Source: an uncultured Cellvibrio sp. (lineage in GTDB: Bacteria; Pseudomonadota; Gammaproteobacteria; Pseudomonadales; Cellvibrionaceae). From it: a stretch of 64,000 nucleotides of DNA. The DNA lies in NCBI GenBank assembly GCA_937958105.1, contig CALFXJ010000004.1, positions 231,467 to 295,466 of the forward strand, written 5' to 3'. A model generated the notes under the pieces. That model worked only from the letters and a program-made list of their open reading frames with translations. It was not told the origin of the DNA and ran no database searches. Each line of letters begins with the position of its first letter. Position 1 is the first letter of the stretch. Below are positions 25,149-33,703 of the stretch, piece by piece. A program made the translations under genes and the position numbers.

Positions 25149-25880
25149 TTAGTTCAGACGTTGGAACAACAGGTCCCAAACTCCATGGCCCAGCCGTGCG
25201 CCGCGTTTCTCAAATTTGGTAATTGGTCGGTATGCCGGCCGTGGAGAATAATCACCCTGCTCTGCCAGATTGCTGAATCCTTCTGCCTGACTCATCACCT
25301 CGAGCATATGCTCAGCGTAATTCTCCCAGTCTGTTGCGAGGTGAAATACGCCACCGGCAATCAGTTTCCGACGGATTTTCTGCACAAATGCCGGTTGCAC
25401 AATGCGCCGCTTATGATGCTTTTTTTTATGCCATGGATCAGGGAAATAAAGCTGCAGTCGGGCAATGCTGGCATCGGGAATACAATCTTCCAGGACATCC
25501 ATGGCATCGGCCATAAACACTTTCAGGTTAGTTAAACCTTCTTTGCCTGCCTCGTTGATCAGGCGGCCTACACCTGGTGGGTGCACTTCAATGCCAATGA
25601 AATTCTTATCCGGTTCGTTGCGCGCCATCTCCAGCAATGAATCGCCCATCCCGAATCCAATCTCGAGTACCGTTGGCGCTTCGCGCTCAAATAATACTGA
25701 AAGGTTCAGCAGGCCGTTATGCAGGCTCAGGCCATAGGTCGGCCACCATTGGTCGAATGCAGCCTTTTGACTGAGCGTGATGCGTCCGGCCCGGATGACA
25801 AAACTGCGAATGGATTTGGGTTTGAATTCAGGTTTGATTTCGAAGGTGGGTTGGTCATCGACCGTGGAATTTTCAGACAT
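25149..25880 (-). CDS. trmB: tRNA (guanine-N7-)-methyltransferase TrmB
   Basis: Uses S-adenosylmethionine to form m7G46 in the variable loop of tRNAs. The 243-residue protein has the SAM motif VLEIGFGMGDSLLEMA, the acidic IGIEVHPPGVGRL, and the TrmB signature LQLYFPDPWHKKKHHKRR, with a C-terminal LATDWENYAEHMLEV. ATG 25880 is preferred to a TTG two codons upstream; neither has a good ribosome site. It lies downstream of the DUF423 gene with a short gap and is probably cotranscribed with it. Confidence 0.96.
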   Translation of the reverse strand: MSENSTVDDQPTFEIKPEFKPKSIRSFVIRAGRITLSQKAAFDQWWPTYGLSLHNGLLNLSVLFEREAPTVLEIGFGMGDSLLEMARNEPDKNFIGIEVHPPGVGRLINEAGKEGLTNLKVFMADAMDVLEDCIPDASIARLQLYFPDPWHKKKHHKRRIVQPAFVQKIRRKLIAGGVFHLATDWENYAEHMLEVMSQAEGFSNLAEQGDYSPRPAYRPITKFEKRGARLGHGVWDLLFQRLN

Positions 25881-25922
25881 GAGCAATCGTTTCAGAGGAA
25901 AAGAAAAAGGATGTTGGTGGTA

Positions 25923-26300
25923 TCAGGCTTTTAATTTGATCGCTGCCACCAGCAGAGCAAGCCAGCCCAGTAAAAAACAGACACCACCCAGCGGGGTGAT
26001 TGGGCCGAGCAGGCGCGGACCGCCGAGTGCCAGACCATACAGGCTTCCGCTGAACAGCAGGGTGCCGATGATAAACAGAATGCCGCCGGTTTGCAGCCAG
26101 ATATTGTGGCCCACCATCTTCAACAAGGCGGCGATCCCCAGCAGAGCCAGCGCATGATACATCTGGTACTGCACACCGGTCTGAAAAACGGCCAGCAGCT
26201 CCGGTGCCAGGCGGGCCTTCAGACCGTGGGCGGCAAAGGCGCCGAGGCCGACGGCCATAAAACCGCTCAAAGCGGCGCAGAGTAAAAATATATATCCCAT
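25923..26300 (-). CDS. DUF423 family inner-membrane protein
   Basis: Small membrane protein of unknown function, related to E. coli YgdD. The 125 residues contain four hydrophobic helices, starting with FLLCAALSGFMAVGLGAFAAHGLK, the characteristic DUF423 N-terminus with its GAFGAH-like motif. It lies upstream of trmB on the same strand and downstream of the rpoH terminator. Confidence 0.9.
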   Translation of the reverse strand: MGYIFLLCAALSGFMAVGLGAFAAHGLKARLAPELLAVFQTGVQYQMYHALALLGIAALLKMVGHNIWLQTGGILFIIGTLLFSGSLYGLALGGPRLLGPITPLGGVCFLLGWLALLVAAIKLKA

Positions 26301-26350
26301 AAATGCTTCCGTGATTGCAGCATGTGAAAGGTTAAGAGACTCCCAACAAA

Positions 26351-26376
26351 AAAGCCGCGCACAGGCGCGGCTTTTT
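26351..26376 (-). terminator. Intrinsic terminator of rpoH
   Basis: The stem AGCCGCGC-loop-GCGCGGCT with T-tracts on both strands (seven T on the minus strand) lies 21 bases past the rpoH stop. It isolates rpoH from the following DUF423-trmB pair. Confidence 0.9.
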
Positions 26377-26396
26377 GTCGATCAGCGGAGGCTGGA

Positions 26397-27251
26397 TCAG
26401 GCTTCCAGCATCATGTTCTTGACCTTGTTCATGGCGTTCTTTTCCAGCTGACGAATACGCTCGGCAGACACACCATATTCCGCGGCCAGATCATGCAGGG
26501 TTGCCTTGTCATCGTTCAGCCAGCGGCGCTGCAGGATGGTACGGCTGCGGTCGTCCAGCTTCTCCATCGCCTGCTCAAGATTGCTCACACTGGTTTCTTC
26601 CCAGTCAGCCTCTTCCAGTTGTGAGGCCGGATTGTAGCGATTATCTTCCAGATAATGGGCCGGTGCGACGTAGCTTTCGTCATCGTCGTCATCGCTTGCA
26701 TCGAAGGCTGCGTCATAAGAGGCCAGACGACCTTCCATCTCACGAACGTGTTTGATATCCACGCCCAGATCTTCAGCCACCGCTGCCGCTTCATCATTAG
26801 TCAGCCAGGCCAGACGCTTCTTGGCGCCGCGGAGATTGAAGAACAATTTACGTTGCGCTTTAGTGGTAGCGATCTTGACGATACGCCAGTTGCGCAGGAT
26901 GAATTCATGGATTTCAGCCTTGATCCAGTGCACTGCAAAGGACACCAGTCGAACACCTTTTTCAGGATTGAAACGTTTTACCGCCTTCATCAGACCTACG
27001 TTGCCTTCCTGAATCAGGTCGCCCAGTGGCAGGCCGTAGCCGTTGTAAGAGCGGGCGATGTGGACGACGAAGCGCAAATGGGCCATTACCAGCTTGCGCG
27101 CAGCATCCAGATTTCCGTTGTAGTACAAATCCTCAGCCAGCTCCTGCTCCTGCTCTACAGTCAGGATCGGGAAGCTGCTGACTCCTTGAACATAGGCATT
27201 GAGGTTTGCACCCGGAGCAAGGACGCCAATAGGTTGCAGACTTGTGCTCAT
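26397..27251 (-). CDS. rpoH: RNA polymerase heat-shock sigma factor RpoH (sigma 32)
   Basis: Directs RNA polymerase to heat-shock promoters. The 284-residue protein has sigma-70 region 2 (DLIQEGNVGLMKAVKRFNPE, SFAVHWIKAEIHEFILRNW), the RpoH box TTKAQRKLFFNLRG that separates sigma 32 from other sigmas, and region 4 helix-turn-helix near the C-terminus (TLHDLAAEYGVSAERIRQLE). ATG 27251 is chosen because GGAGG lies eight bases upstream; an in-frame ATG five codons earlier overlaps that site. An acidic insert (DASDDDDDESY) near the middle is seen. The gene follows the conserved ftsY-ftsE-ftsX cluster. Confidence 0.97.
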   Translation of the reverse strand: MSTSLQPIGVLAPGANLNAYVQGVSSFPILTVEQEQELAEDLYYNGNLDAARKLVMAHLRFVVHIARSYNGYGLPLGDLIQEGNVGLMKAVKRFNPEKGVRLVSFAVHWIKAEIHEFILRNWRIVKIATTKAQRKLFFNLRGAKKRLAWLTNDEAAAVAEDLGVDIKHVREMEGRLASYDAAFDASDDDDDESYVAPAHYLEDNRYNPASQLEEADWEETSVSNLEQAMEKLDDRSRTILQRRWLNDDKATLHDLAAEYGVSAERIRQLEKNAMNKVKNMMLEA

Positions 27252-27371
27252 GTAGGTTACCTCCAATATGGGTATAGGCCGAGTGTAGCACTTGTCACTT
27301 TAGAGTGCTACGCGGCCGCGAGTTCCAGATCGGTCGCGTAAAAACGTTTTAAATCAGTAAGTTGGGGAAAA

Positions 27372-27399
27372 ATTGTATGAATGTTGATGCATTTGGCAA
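27372..27399 (-). promoter_or_regulatory. Candidate sigma-70 promoter of rpoH
   Basis: On the minus strand, TTGCCA (-35, 27399-27394) and TACAAT (-10, 27377-27372) are separated by 16 bases, about 120 bases upstream of the rpoH ATG. The long leader contains an inverted repeat (GTAGCAC with GTGCTAC, near 27287-27313) and a weaker second promoter-like pair (GTGACA and TATACC). Start site not verified. Confidence 0.55.
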
Positions 27400-27443
27400 G
27401 TATTTGATCAATTGCAATTTCTTATTAAGGGCATTTATTTAAT

Positions 27444-28457
27444 TTACTGAGGCTCAATCTGTGACAGGTGTCGCCCTACGGCGATCCAGGCTCCCAGCAG
27501 TCCGGTTACGCCGGCAAGGAGCACCAGCTGCAGACTATGGATAAACCCGAGACCTTGGAGACGGAAGCTGCTCTGATACAGGTCAGCCAGCTGCGCCACC
27601 GGACCGGCCAGCCAGTATAGGCCGATGGTCAGCAGGACCAGCGCGATCAGGCCGCCCCCCAGCCCATACCACAGGCCGGTGTAAAGAAACGGGCGGCGTA
27701 CATAAGCATTGGTACCACCCACCAGCTTTACCACCAGGATTTCATCGCGGCGGTTTTCAATGGCGAGACGGATGGTGTTGCCCACCACCAGCAGGACGCC
27801 CAGCGCCAGCAGTGCGGCGAGCGCTGTTACTACATGCTGGGCGACCGCCATGAACTGATGAAGGCGTTTGACCCATTGCATGTCGATGCGCACATCCGCC
27901 ACTAGGGCCTCATCCCGCAGGACTTTCTCAAGGGCTTCCAGCCCGGCAGGCGTACTGCCGCTCAGGCTCGGCTGGACCAGCAGGACACCGGGCAGCGGAT
28001 TCTCATCAAGGCTGTCCACAATCTGGCCAAGGCCGGAGGCAGTCTTGAATTCTTCCAGCGCCGCTGCCGGAGAAACATAAGTAATAGCAGCAATATCTGT
28101 GCGCTCGGCCCAGCGCTGGCGCAGCGCCTCAGCCTGATTGTCCGGGACTTTCTTATTCAGGAAGACGGAGATCTGGCTGGAGTCCTGCCAGCTGTAGCCG
28201 ATGTTCTGGATATTGGCCAGCGCGATATAAAGTACGGCAGGCAAGGCCACGGCGATGGCGACCACCAGCCAGGTCATCAGGCTCTGCAGGGGCGTGCGCA
28301 ACAGGCGCAGCAGGCTGTCGATGGCGGTGGTGCTGTGATGGCCCATCCACGCATCAAATCGGTCACCCAGGCGTGATTTGCTCTGCACGGCGCCCTGTGG
28401 ACGGGCGGGCGGCGGTGTCTGGTCGTTGCGGTTGCGATTGGGACGTACAGGTTTCAC
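27444..28457 (-). CDS. ftsX: Cell division protein FtsX
   Basis: Inner-membrane subunit of the FtsEX complex, which activates peptidoglycan hydrolases at the septum. The 337 residues show a cytoplasmic N-terminus with Pro-rich start, helix 1 (about residues 58-80), a periplasmic FtsX extracellular domain containing WQDSSQISVFLNKKV, and three further helices in the FtsX C-terminal half (LAALLALGVLLVVGN, LIALVLLTIGLYWLAG, LQLVLLAGVTGLLGAWIAV). GTG start overlaps the ftsE stop (GTGA), so translation is coupled. Confidence 0.95.
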   Translation of the reverse strand: MKPVRPNRNRNDQTPPPARPQGAVQSKSRLGDRFDAWMGHHSTTAIDSLLRLLRTPLQSLMTWLVVAIAVALPAVLYIALANIQNIGYSWQDSSQISVFLNKKVPDNQAEALRQRWAERTDIAAITYVSPAAALEEFKTASGLGQIVDSLDENPLPGVLLVQPSLSGSTPAGLEALEKVLRDEALVADVRIDMQWVKRLHQFMAVAQHVVTALAALLALGVLLVVGNTIRLAIENRRDEILVVKLVGGTNAYVRRPFLYTGLWYGLGGGLIALVLLTIGLYWLAGPVAQLADLYQSSFRLQGLGFIHSLQLVLLAGVTGLLGAWIAVGRHLSQIEPQ

Positions 28458-29122
28458 CAGACCACCCCGTCATGCACTATCTGTCCGTGGCTCAAACCCA
28501 GTACCCGCTTATTCATACGTTTCAACAGTTCCACATCGTGACTGGCGATCATGATGGTGACCCCAACTTCGTTGAACTGGCGGAACAGATCCATAATCTC
28601 GGCCGACAGTTCCGGGTCCAGGTTACCGGTAGGTTCGTCCGCCAGCAGTACCGAAGGTTTGTTGACCACGGCCCGGGCGATACCTACACGCTGCTGCTCA
28701 CCGCCGGAGAGCATGATAGGGTTGTGCTGTTCTTTATCCAGCAGGCCCACCTTGTCCAGAGCTGCCCGCACGCGCCGGCCCGTTTCTGCCGGTGAGTTAC
28801 CGGCGATCTGCAGCGGCAGGGCGACATTATCAAAGACGCTGCGATCGAACAGCAGCTGGTGGTTCTGAAAGACCACGCCAACATTGCGGCGATAGTAAGG
28901 AATCTGCCCTGAGGAAAGGCGATTGAGATTGCGTCCGTCGACAAAGACCTGACCCTGAGTAGGCCGCTCCATCAGCATGATCAGCTTCATCAGCGTACTC
29001 TTGCCTGCACCCGAGTGGCCGGTCAGGAAGACCATCTCTCCCCGATCTACTTCAAAATCGACGCGGGTAAGCGCTTCGTGACCGGATGCATAACGTTTAC
29101 TGACAGCATCAAAGCGGATCAC
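28454..29122 (-). CDS. ftsE: Cell division ATP-binding protein FtsE
   Basis: ABC-type ATPase of FtsEX. The 222-residue protein has Walker A (GHSGAGKSTLMKLIM), the ABC signature LSGGEQQRVGIARA, Walker B (VLLADEPTGNLD) and the switch His (ASHDVELLKR). GTG at 29122 overlaps the ftsY stop by 4 bases. The ftsY-ftsE-ftsX order is conserved in gammaproteobacteria. Confidence 0.97.
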   Translation of the reverse strand: MIRFDAVSKRYASGHEALTRVDFEVDRGEMVFLTGHSGAGKSTLMKLIMLMERPTQGQVFVDGRNLNRLSSGQIPYYRRNVGVVFQNHQLLFDRSVFDNVALPLQIAGNSPAETGRRVRAALDKVGLLDKEQHNPIMLSGGEQQRVGIARAVVNKPSVLLADEPTGNLDPELSAEIMDLFRQFNEVGVTIMIASHDVELLKRMNKRVLGLSHGQIVHDGVVW

Positions 29123-30207
29123 GGTTTGTCCTGTCGGTTAAACAACGCCTGGATGAAGGGTTCTGCTGCAAAAGGCTGGAGGTCATCGATACCCTCGCCG
29201 ACCCCGATAAAGCGCACCGGCAGGCCGAATTTCTTACTCAGGGCAAAGATCACTCCACCCTTGGCGGTGCCGTCCAGTTTGGTGAGCGCTATACCGGTGA
29301 CGCCCGCGGCATCGATAAACTGCTGCGCCTGGTTTACCGCGTTCTGGCCGGTGCCGGCATCCAGCACCAGCAGCACTTCATGGGGAGCGCTGGTATCCAG
29401 CTTGGCCATCACCCGCTTGACCTTGCTCAGTTCGTCCATCAGGTGATCCTTGTTGTGCAGGCGGCCAGCGGTATCCGCGATGATCACATCAATCTTGCGC
29501 GCCTGGGCGGCTTGAACCGCATCGAAGATCACCGAGGCGCTGTCGGCACCGGTGTGCTGGGCAATTACTGGCACATTATTCCGTTGTCCCCACACCTGTA
29601 ATTGCTCTACGGCAGCGGCGCGGAAGGTATCGCCCGCTGCCAGCATGACTTTCTTGCCTTCATTCTGCAGGCGCTTGGCCAGCTTGCCGATGGTGGTGGT
29701 CTTGCCGACGCCATTGACACCGACTACCAGGATGACATACGGCTGATGCGCCTGATCAATCACCAACGGCTGCTCCACTGGACGCAGCAGTGCCGCCAGC
29801 TGTTCGCGCAATGCGTTGAAGAGGGCATCGGCATCGGCCAGCTGTTTGCGGGCGACGCGCTGAGTGAGGTTATCGATAATCTCTGAGGTGGCATCAATAC
29901 CAACATCTGCTATCAACAGCTGGCTTTCAATATCTTCCAGCAGCTCATCATCAATGCTTTTTTTACCGAGGAACAGATTGCCCAGCCCTTCGGCAAAGTT
30001 GCTGCTGGTGCGGCTGAGGCCCTGTTTGAAGCGGGCGAAGAAGCCGGGTTTGACAGCGGGCTCTGCAACAGACGTAACTTCTGCCGGTGAAGATGGCTCA
30101 GGGGTGGGTTCTGCGGCAGCAGGCTCTGCAGGCATGGGTTCCGGCGCGACCTTGGGAGCCTCGGTGGTCTCTGGCTCGGACTTATTGAAGAGCTTTTTGA
30201 AGAACAT
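29119..30207 (-). CDS. ftsY: Signal recognition particle receptor FtsY
   Basis: GTPase receptor that brings SRP-ribosome complexes to the membrane. The 362-residue protein starts FFKKLFNKSEPE and has an acidic Glu/Pro/Ala-rich A domain (about residues 10-60), then the NG domain with GVNGVGKTTTIGKLA (G1), DTAGRLHNKDHLMDEL (G3) and TKLDGTAKGG (G4). ATG 30207 is chosen over in-frame codons up to 30306 because the family starts there; there is no clear ribosome site. It is divergent from rsmD. Confidence 0.96.
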   Translation of the reverse strand: MFFKKLFNKSEPETTEAPKVAPEPMPAEPAAAEPTPEPSSPAEVTSVAEPAVKPGFFARFKQGLSRTSSNFAEGLGNLFLGKKSIDDELLEDIESQLLIADVGIDATSEIIDNLTQRVARKQLADADALFNALREQLAALLRPVEQPLVIDQAHQPYVILVVGVNGVGKTTTIGKLAKRLQNEGKKVMLAAGDTFRAAAVEQLQVWGQRNNVPVIAQHTGADSASVIFDAVQAAQARKIDVIIADTAGRLHNKDHLMDELSKVKRVMAKLDTSAPHEVLLVLDAGTGQNAVNQAQQFIDAAGVTGIALTKLDGTAKGGVIFALSKKFGLPVRFIGVGEGIDDLQPFAAEPFIQALFNRQDKP

Positions 30208-30287
30208 AGGAAAAATTCGTTGCTTATCGACAGAAAGGAAAGGCGCTATCCTACCACTTCTATTGTGACCTGAGAGAGCGCCCGCCG

Positions 30288-30902
30288 TTGAAACCATCCG
30301 CCCCATCCCCCGCCCGCCCCCGTCAGCCGGTTGCCAGAGGCGCTAACCAGTTACGCATCATCGGCGGTCAGTGGCGTGGCCGTAAGCTGGGCTTCCCCGA
30401 TGTGGATGGCCTGCGCCCGACGGGTGACCGGATTCGCGAAACGCTGTTTAACTGGCTGGCACCGGAGATTCGCGGAGCCCGCTGCCTGGATCTGTTTGCC
30501 GGTTCCGGCGCGCTGGGGCTGGAAGCCCTGTCCCGTGGAGCGGGGGCCAGCCTGCTGGTAGAACGGGATGCAAAGGCAGCGGCTCAGCTGCGTGCAAACC
30601 TCGCCTTGCTGCGGGCTGACAACGGACAACTGATGCAGGCGGATGCTCTGACTCTGCTGCGGCAAGGGAATTCCACAGCGCCATTTGATGTGGTGTTTGT
30701 CGATCCGCCCTTCCAGTTGAATCTGTGGCAGGCGGTGGTGGATGCGCTGGAGGCGGGCGGCTGGCTTGCCGATGAAGCGTCAATCTATATCGAGGCCGGG
30801 CGGGATCCGCAGTACCAGACGCCACCAAACTGGACCCTGCATCGGGACAAACAGGGTGGTCAGGTCAGCTACCGGTTGTTCTATCGCTCCAAGCCTGACT
30901 GA
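30288..30902 (+). CDS. rsmD: 16S rRNA (guanine966-N2)-methyltransferase RsmD
   Basis: Methylates G966 of 16S rRNA in the small subunit. The 204-residue protein contains RIIGGQWRGRKLGFPDVDGL, the SAM-binding CLDLFAGSGALGLEALSRGA and the catalytic DPPF motif (VVFVDPPFQ). TTG 30288 is the likely start, with GAGAGAG upstream. The divergent ftsY/rsmD arrangement is common in gammaproteobacteria. Confidence 0.95.
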   Translation: MKPSAPSPARPRQPVARGANQLRIIGGQWRGRKLGFPDVDGLRPTGDRIRETLFNWLAPEIRGARCLDLFAGSGALGLEALSRGAGASLLVERDAKAAAQLRANLALLRADNGQLMQADALTLLRQGNSTAPFDVVFVDPPFQLNLWQAVVDALEAGGWLADEASIYIEAGRDPQYQTPPNWTLHRDKQGGQVSYRLFYRSKPD

Positions 30903-30916
30903 CTCGACGTTCAGAA

Positions 30917-31348
30917 TCAGCGGTCAGGATGTAAGGCAATAAATTCGCTGTACAGACCTGAATCGTCAAAGGCAGCTATCTGGAACTCATAAGCACCTTC
31001 AAGCCACTCGATGTAGTACTCCATGGTCCACGGATCATCAATGATGACCGTTTCAAACGGACCACCATCGGTTGGGCGGTAGCGAAGTTCGTAACCCCCC
31101 AGCTCTGTAATATCCAGTTCATCACCATTCTCCCGCTGCTCAGGGGCTGTCCAGCTCAGGCTGACCGGACCTTTGATATCACTCTGATCAGGACCGGCTC
31201 CCGTTGAAGGATTGGTTGGATCACTCCCCGTCTCATCACTCGAACCGCCGCAGGCTGTGAGCAGCATGGCCAGGCTCAATGTGAGCAGGAGCGCTGGCAG
31301 GCGCAGACTAAGATAAAAACGACGAGCGATGCGACCTGAATTATTCAC
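30917..31348 (-). CDS. Lipoprotein with a fibronectin III-like domain
   Basis: Unknown function. The 143-residue precursor has a lipobox (MLLTAC, Cys33, Gly at +2), a Gly/Ser/Pro/Asp-rich linker, and a single small beta-sandwich with GPVSLSWTAPEQRENGD and YELRYRPTDGG, typical of fibronectin type III domains in secreted carbohydrate-active enzymes. There is no catalytic domain. It is convergent with rsmD, separated by 14 bases. Confidence 0.8.
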   Translation of the reverse strand: MNNSGRIARRFYLSLRLPALLLTLSLAMLLTACGGSSDETGSDPTNPSTGAGPDQSDIKGPVSLSWTAPEQRENGDELDITELGGYELRYRPTDGGPFETVIIDDPWTMEYYIEWLEGAYEFQIAAFDDSGLYSEFIALHPDR

Positions 31349-31543
31349 GGGATGCCTTCTGTTGCCGGATTGAGGAGAAGATATGTGCGCTATGAAACAT
31401 ATAGCGTCTGGCGGTGGCGGTCAAATACCGAAGTGGAATGAGGCGCGCCCGGTCGCGCCATCGAAGGGATTGCTGGTCAGCCCACAGTGAATTTTGTACT
31501 ATCTGCGTCCCGCTGCGCGGCAGCGACTGACTTGAGATTGGCT

Positions 31544-32020
31544 ATGCGTACCGTTGTTTATCCCGGCACCTTCGACCCTATTACCAATGGGCATATTGAT
31601 CTGGTGGAGCGTGCCTGCCGGCTGTTTGATAAGGTCATCGTGGCGGTTGCCGCGAGCAGCCGGAAAAATCCGCTGTTTTCGCTGGAGGAGCGCGTGGAGC
31701 TGGCTCAGGAAACCCTGGCGCATCTACCTAATGTGGAGGTGTGCGGCTTCGATATCCTGCTGGTGGAATTTGTGCGCCAGAAGAACGCTCAGGCGGTGTT
31801 ACGCGGGTTACGCGCGGTCTCGGATTTTGAGTATGAATTCCAGCTGGCCAATATGAACCGCGCACTGGCGCCCAGCATGGAAAGCATCTTCCTCACCCCT
31901 GCTGAGCACCTTTCTTATATTTCATCCTCTATCGTGCGTGAGATTGCCATGCTCGGCGGCGACGTCAGCAAGTTTGTTGCGCCCGCTGTTGAATCAGCCC
32001 TTGTGAAGAAATTTTCTTAA
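31544..32020 (+). CDS. coaD: Phosphopantetheine adenylyltransferase CoaD
   Basis: Transfers AMP from ATP to 4'-phosphopantetheine in coenzyme A synthesis. The 158-residue protein has the nucleotidyltransferase start RTVVYPGTFDPITNGHIDLV (TNGH is the HxGH-type motif) and the C-terminal YISSSIVREIA. ATG 31544 is the family start, with GAG eight bases upstream; an in-frame GTG at 31487 is rejected because the added residues do not belong to the family. It is convergent with mutM. Confidence 0.97.
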   Translation: MRTVVYPGTFDPITNGHIDLVERACRLFDKVIVAVAASSRKNPLFSLEERVELAQETLAHLPNVEVCGFDILLVEFVRQKNAQAVLRGLRAVSDFEYEFQLANMNRALAPSMESIFLTPAEHLSYISSSIVREIAMLGGDVSKFVAPAVESALVKKFS

Positions 32021-32039
32021 CCGTTTCTGCAGTCCCTGC

Positions 32040-32852
32040 TTATTTCTGACAACGGGTGCAATACACCGTGGTGCGGTCGTTCATACGGACCTCTTTGAGA
32101 GCCTGCCCGCACTCCGGACAGGCTTCGCCTCCCCGTCCATAGACCAGAAGTTGCTGTTTGAAGTAGCCAGGTTTTCCATCGCCGCCGACAAAGTCCCGCA
32201 GGGTGGTTCCCCCCTGGTCAATCGAACGCCGCAGCACGAACTGAATATCCCGCACCAGGTCCTCGCAATTTTTACGGGTCAGGGAGCCGGCTTTACGGGT
32301 CGGCTTGATCCGCGACATAAACAGCGATTCATTTGCATAAATATTGCCCACGCCCACCACGATCCTGCTGTCCATGATGAACTGCTTGATTGCCTGGGTG
32401 CGCTTGCGGGTGCGTTGGTAGAGATATTCAGCGGTGAACTCATCACTCAGAGGTTCAGGGCCCAGATGGGTCAGAAGTGAGTGGGTCAGAGGGTCTCCCT
32501 CAAGCCACAGCAGGCAGCCAAAGCGTCGCGGATCACAGTACCGCAGGATGACCTCGCCAAACACCAGATCGAAATGATCATGCAGACGTGGCGGCTCGCT
32601 CGCGCTGACGATGCGCAGACTGCCCGACATGCCCAGATGAATCAGCGCGTGGCCGTGGGCAAACTGCAGCAACAGGTATTTCCCCCGACGGCTGGCAGTA
32701 AGAAGTTTCCGTCTTACCAGCAGCGTATGGAGGTCCGCGGGGATCGGCCAGCGCAGACTGGGCTGGCGAATCACGACCTGAGTGACCTGACGGCCGAGGA
32801 TATGCGGAGTGATGCCACGCAATGTGGTTTCGACTTCGGGTAATTCGGGCAT
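32040..32852 (-). CDS. mutM: Formamidopyrimidine-DNA glycosylase MutM (Fpg)
   Basis: Removes 8-oxoguanine and other oxidised purines and nicks the DNA. The 270 residues begin PELPEVETTLRGI (catalytic Pro2 and Glu3), contain the H2TH region (VGVGNIYANESLF) and finish with a Cys4 zinc finger (CPECGQALKE to CTRC). The full normal length is present. The rsmD-coaD-mutM neighbourhood is conserved in pseudomonads and relatives. Confidence 0.97.
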   Translation of the reverse strand: MPELPEVETTLRGITPHILGRQVTQVVIRQPSLRWPIPADLHTLLVRRKLLTASRRGKYLLLQFAHGHALIHLGMSGSLRIVSASEPPRLHDHFDLVFGEVILRYCDPRRFGCLLWLEGDPLTHSLLTHLGPEPLSDEFTAEYLYQRTRKRTQAIKQFIMDSRIVVGVGNIYANESLFMSRIKPTRKAGSLTRKNCEDLVRDIQFVLRRSIDQGGTTLRDFVGGDGKPGYFKQQLLVYGRGGEACPECGQALKEVRMNDRTTVYCTRCQK

Positions 32853-33148
32853 GAAAAGCTCACCTCATTCAGAACGGCGCACTATATCATCCTCGCCTTA
32901 TAACCAAAATCCATATCAAACAAGCGAAGCAGCAGAGATTTCTTATCAGGTATTTTTTACAGACTGGGTAGGACTGGTGCAGAAGTATTCTTTCAGATAA
33001 TTGATTTAAAAGCGTTTTTTCAGGTTGGTTTAAGAATTGCTATTACACCCCCGCGATTCAACAGCATCACTTTCGACAAGGATGTCTTTTATTTTTAGAA
33101 ACTTCTTAATAACTTTCGTAAATCTAAAGGAATACCACGAGACTCTTG

Positions 33149-33502
33149 ATGGACAACGTAGCAACCACTATTAAAAATCAAAAAAATGTTATTCAAAGCA
33201 CAAGCGGAAGTATCGCTTCAATTGGCCTTGAGCAAACCGGCAAGAAAATCGCTGGTGTGTTAGTCACTCCGGCGACTTGGGCAGTTAACCACATAGTAGA
33301 CGGAAGCAAGCCAAGTGTGACAGATGTTGGTATTTGGATTGCGGGTTTTTTTTCTGCACCTGCTTCGATTGCAACGGGTTTTGTCAAAGCTATAGTCGAT
33401 GATGATATAAATAGAAAGTTGAGCTTAGTACAGGCGAAAGAGCCATCACAATATGCTTCGTTCATAAAAGCCTGCTACAACTACGGGTCAGCCTCGCCGT
33501 AG
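33149..33502 (+). CDS. Hypothetical protein, possibly the 5' part of an amber-interrupted gene
   Basis: Not recognised. 117 residues with a glycine/alanine-rich, weakly hydrophobic middle (GIWIAGFFSAPASIATGF) and a charged tail; no signal peptide. ATG 33149 is preferred to TTG 33146. The frame ends at a TAG at 33500, but the same frame is open again immediately after it and continues to 33703, with sequence that reads as a smooth continuation. The intact form may therefore be about 184 residues. Base composition is more AT-rich than in flanking genes. Confidence 0.6.
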   Translation: MDNVATTIKNQKNVIQSTSGSIASIGLEQTGKKIAGVLVTPATWAVNHIVDGSKPSVTDVGIWIAGFFSAPASIATGFVKAIVDDDINRKLSLVQAKEPSQYASFIKACYNYGSASP

Positions 33503-33511
33503 ATTAATGCA

Positions 33512-33703
33512 ATGACTATTGCCAACAGAGGAGGCACTGCCTGGATCACCAGCGTTGGGCTTTGGGTCTACATAACTGATGCGGATGATCATTTGGTAGC
33601 TGATTACGAACCTCGAGAGTATGTCTCCATGTATCGCCCTAAGAAGCCCTACAGAGCCAAGGCCAGTGGAGGTTTTGACTGGGAGGTTGTTATAAAGAGA
33701 TGA
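33512..33703 (+). CDS. Hypothetical ORF, in frame downstream of the amber stop
   Basis: 63 codons in the same frame as the preceding ORF, separated only by TAG-ATT-AAT-GCA. The translation (ITSVGLWVYITDADDHLVAD) resembles the end of a folded domain rather than a free-standing small protein. Its stop overlaps the start of the next lipoprotein gene (ATGA), which argues that ribosomes do reach this end. It could be separately initiated at ATG 33512, although no good ribosome site is seen. Confidence 0.45.
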   Translation: MTIANRGGTAWITSVGLWVYITDADDHLVADYEPREYVSMYRPKKPYRAKASGGFDWEVVIKR

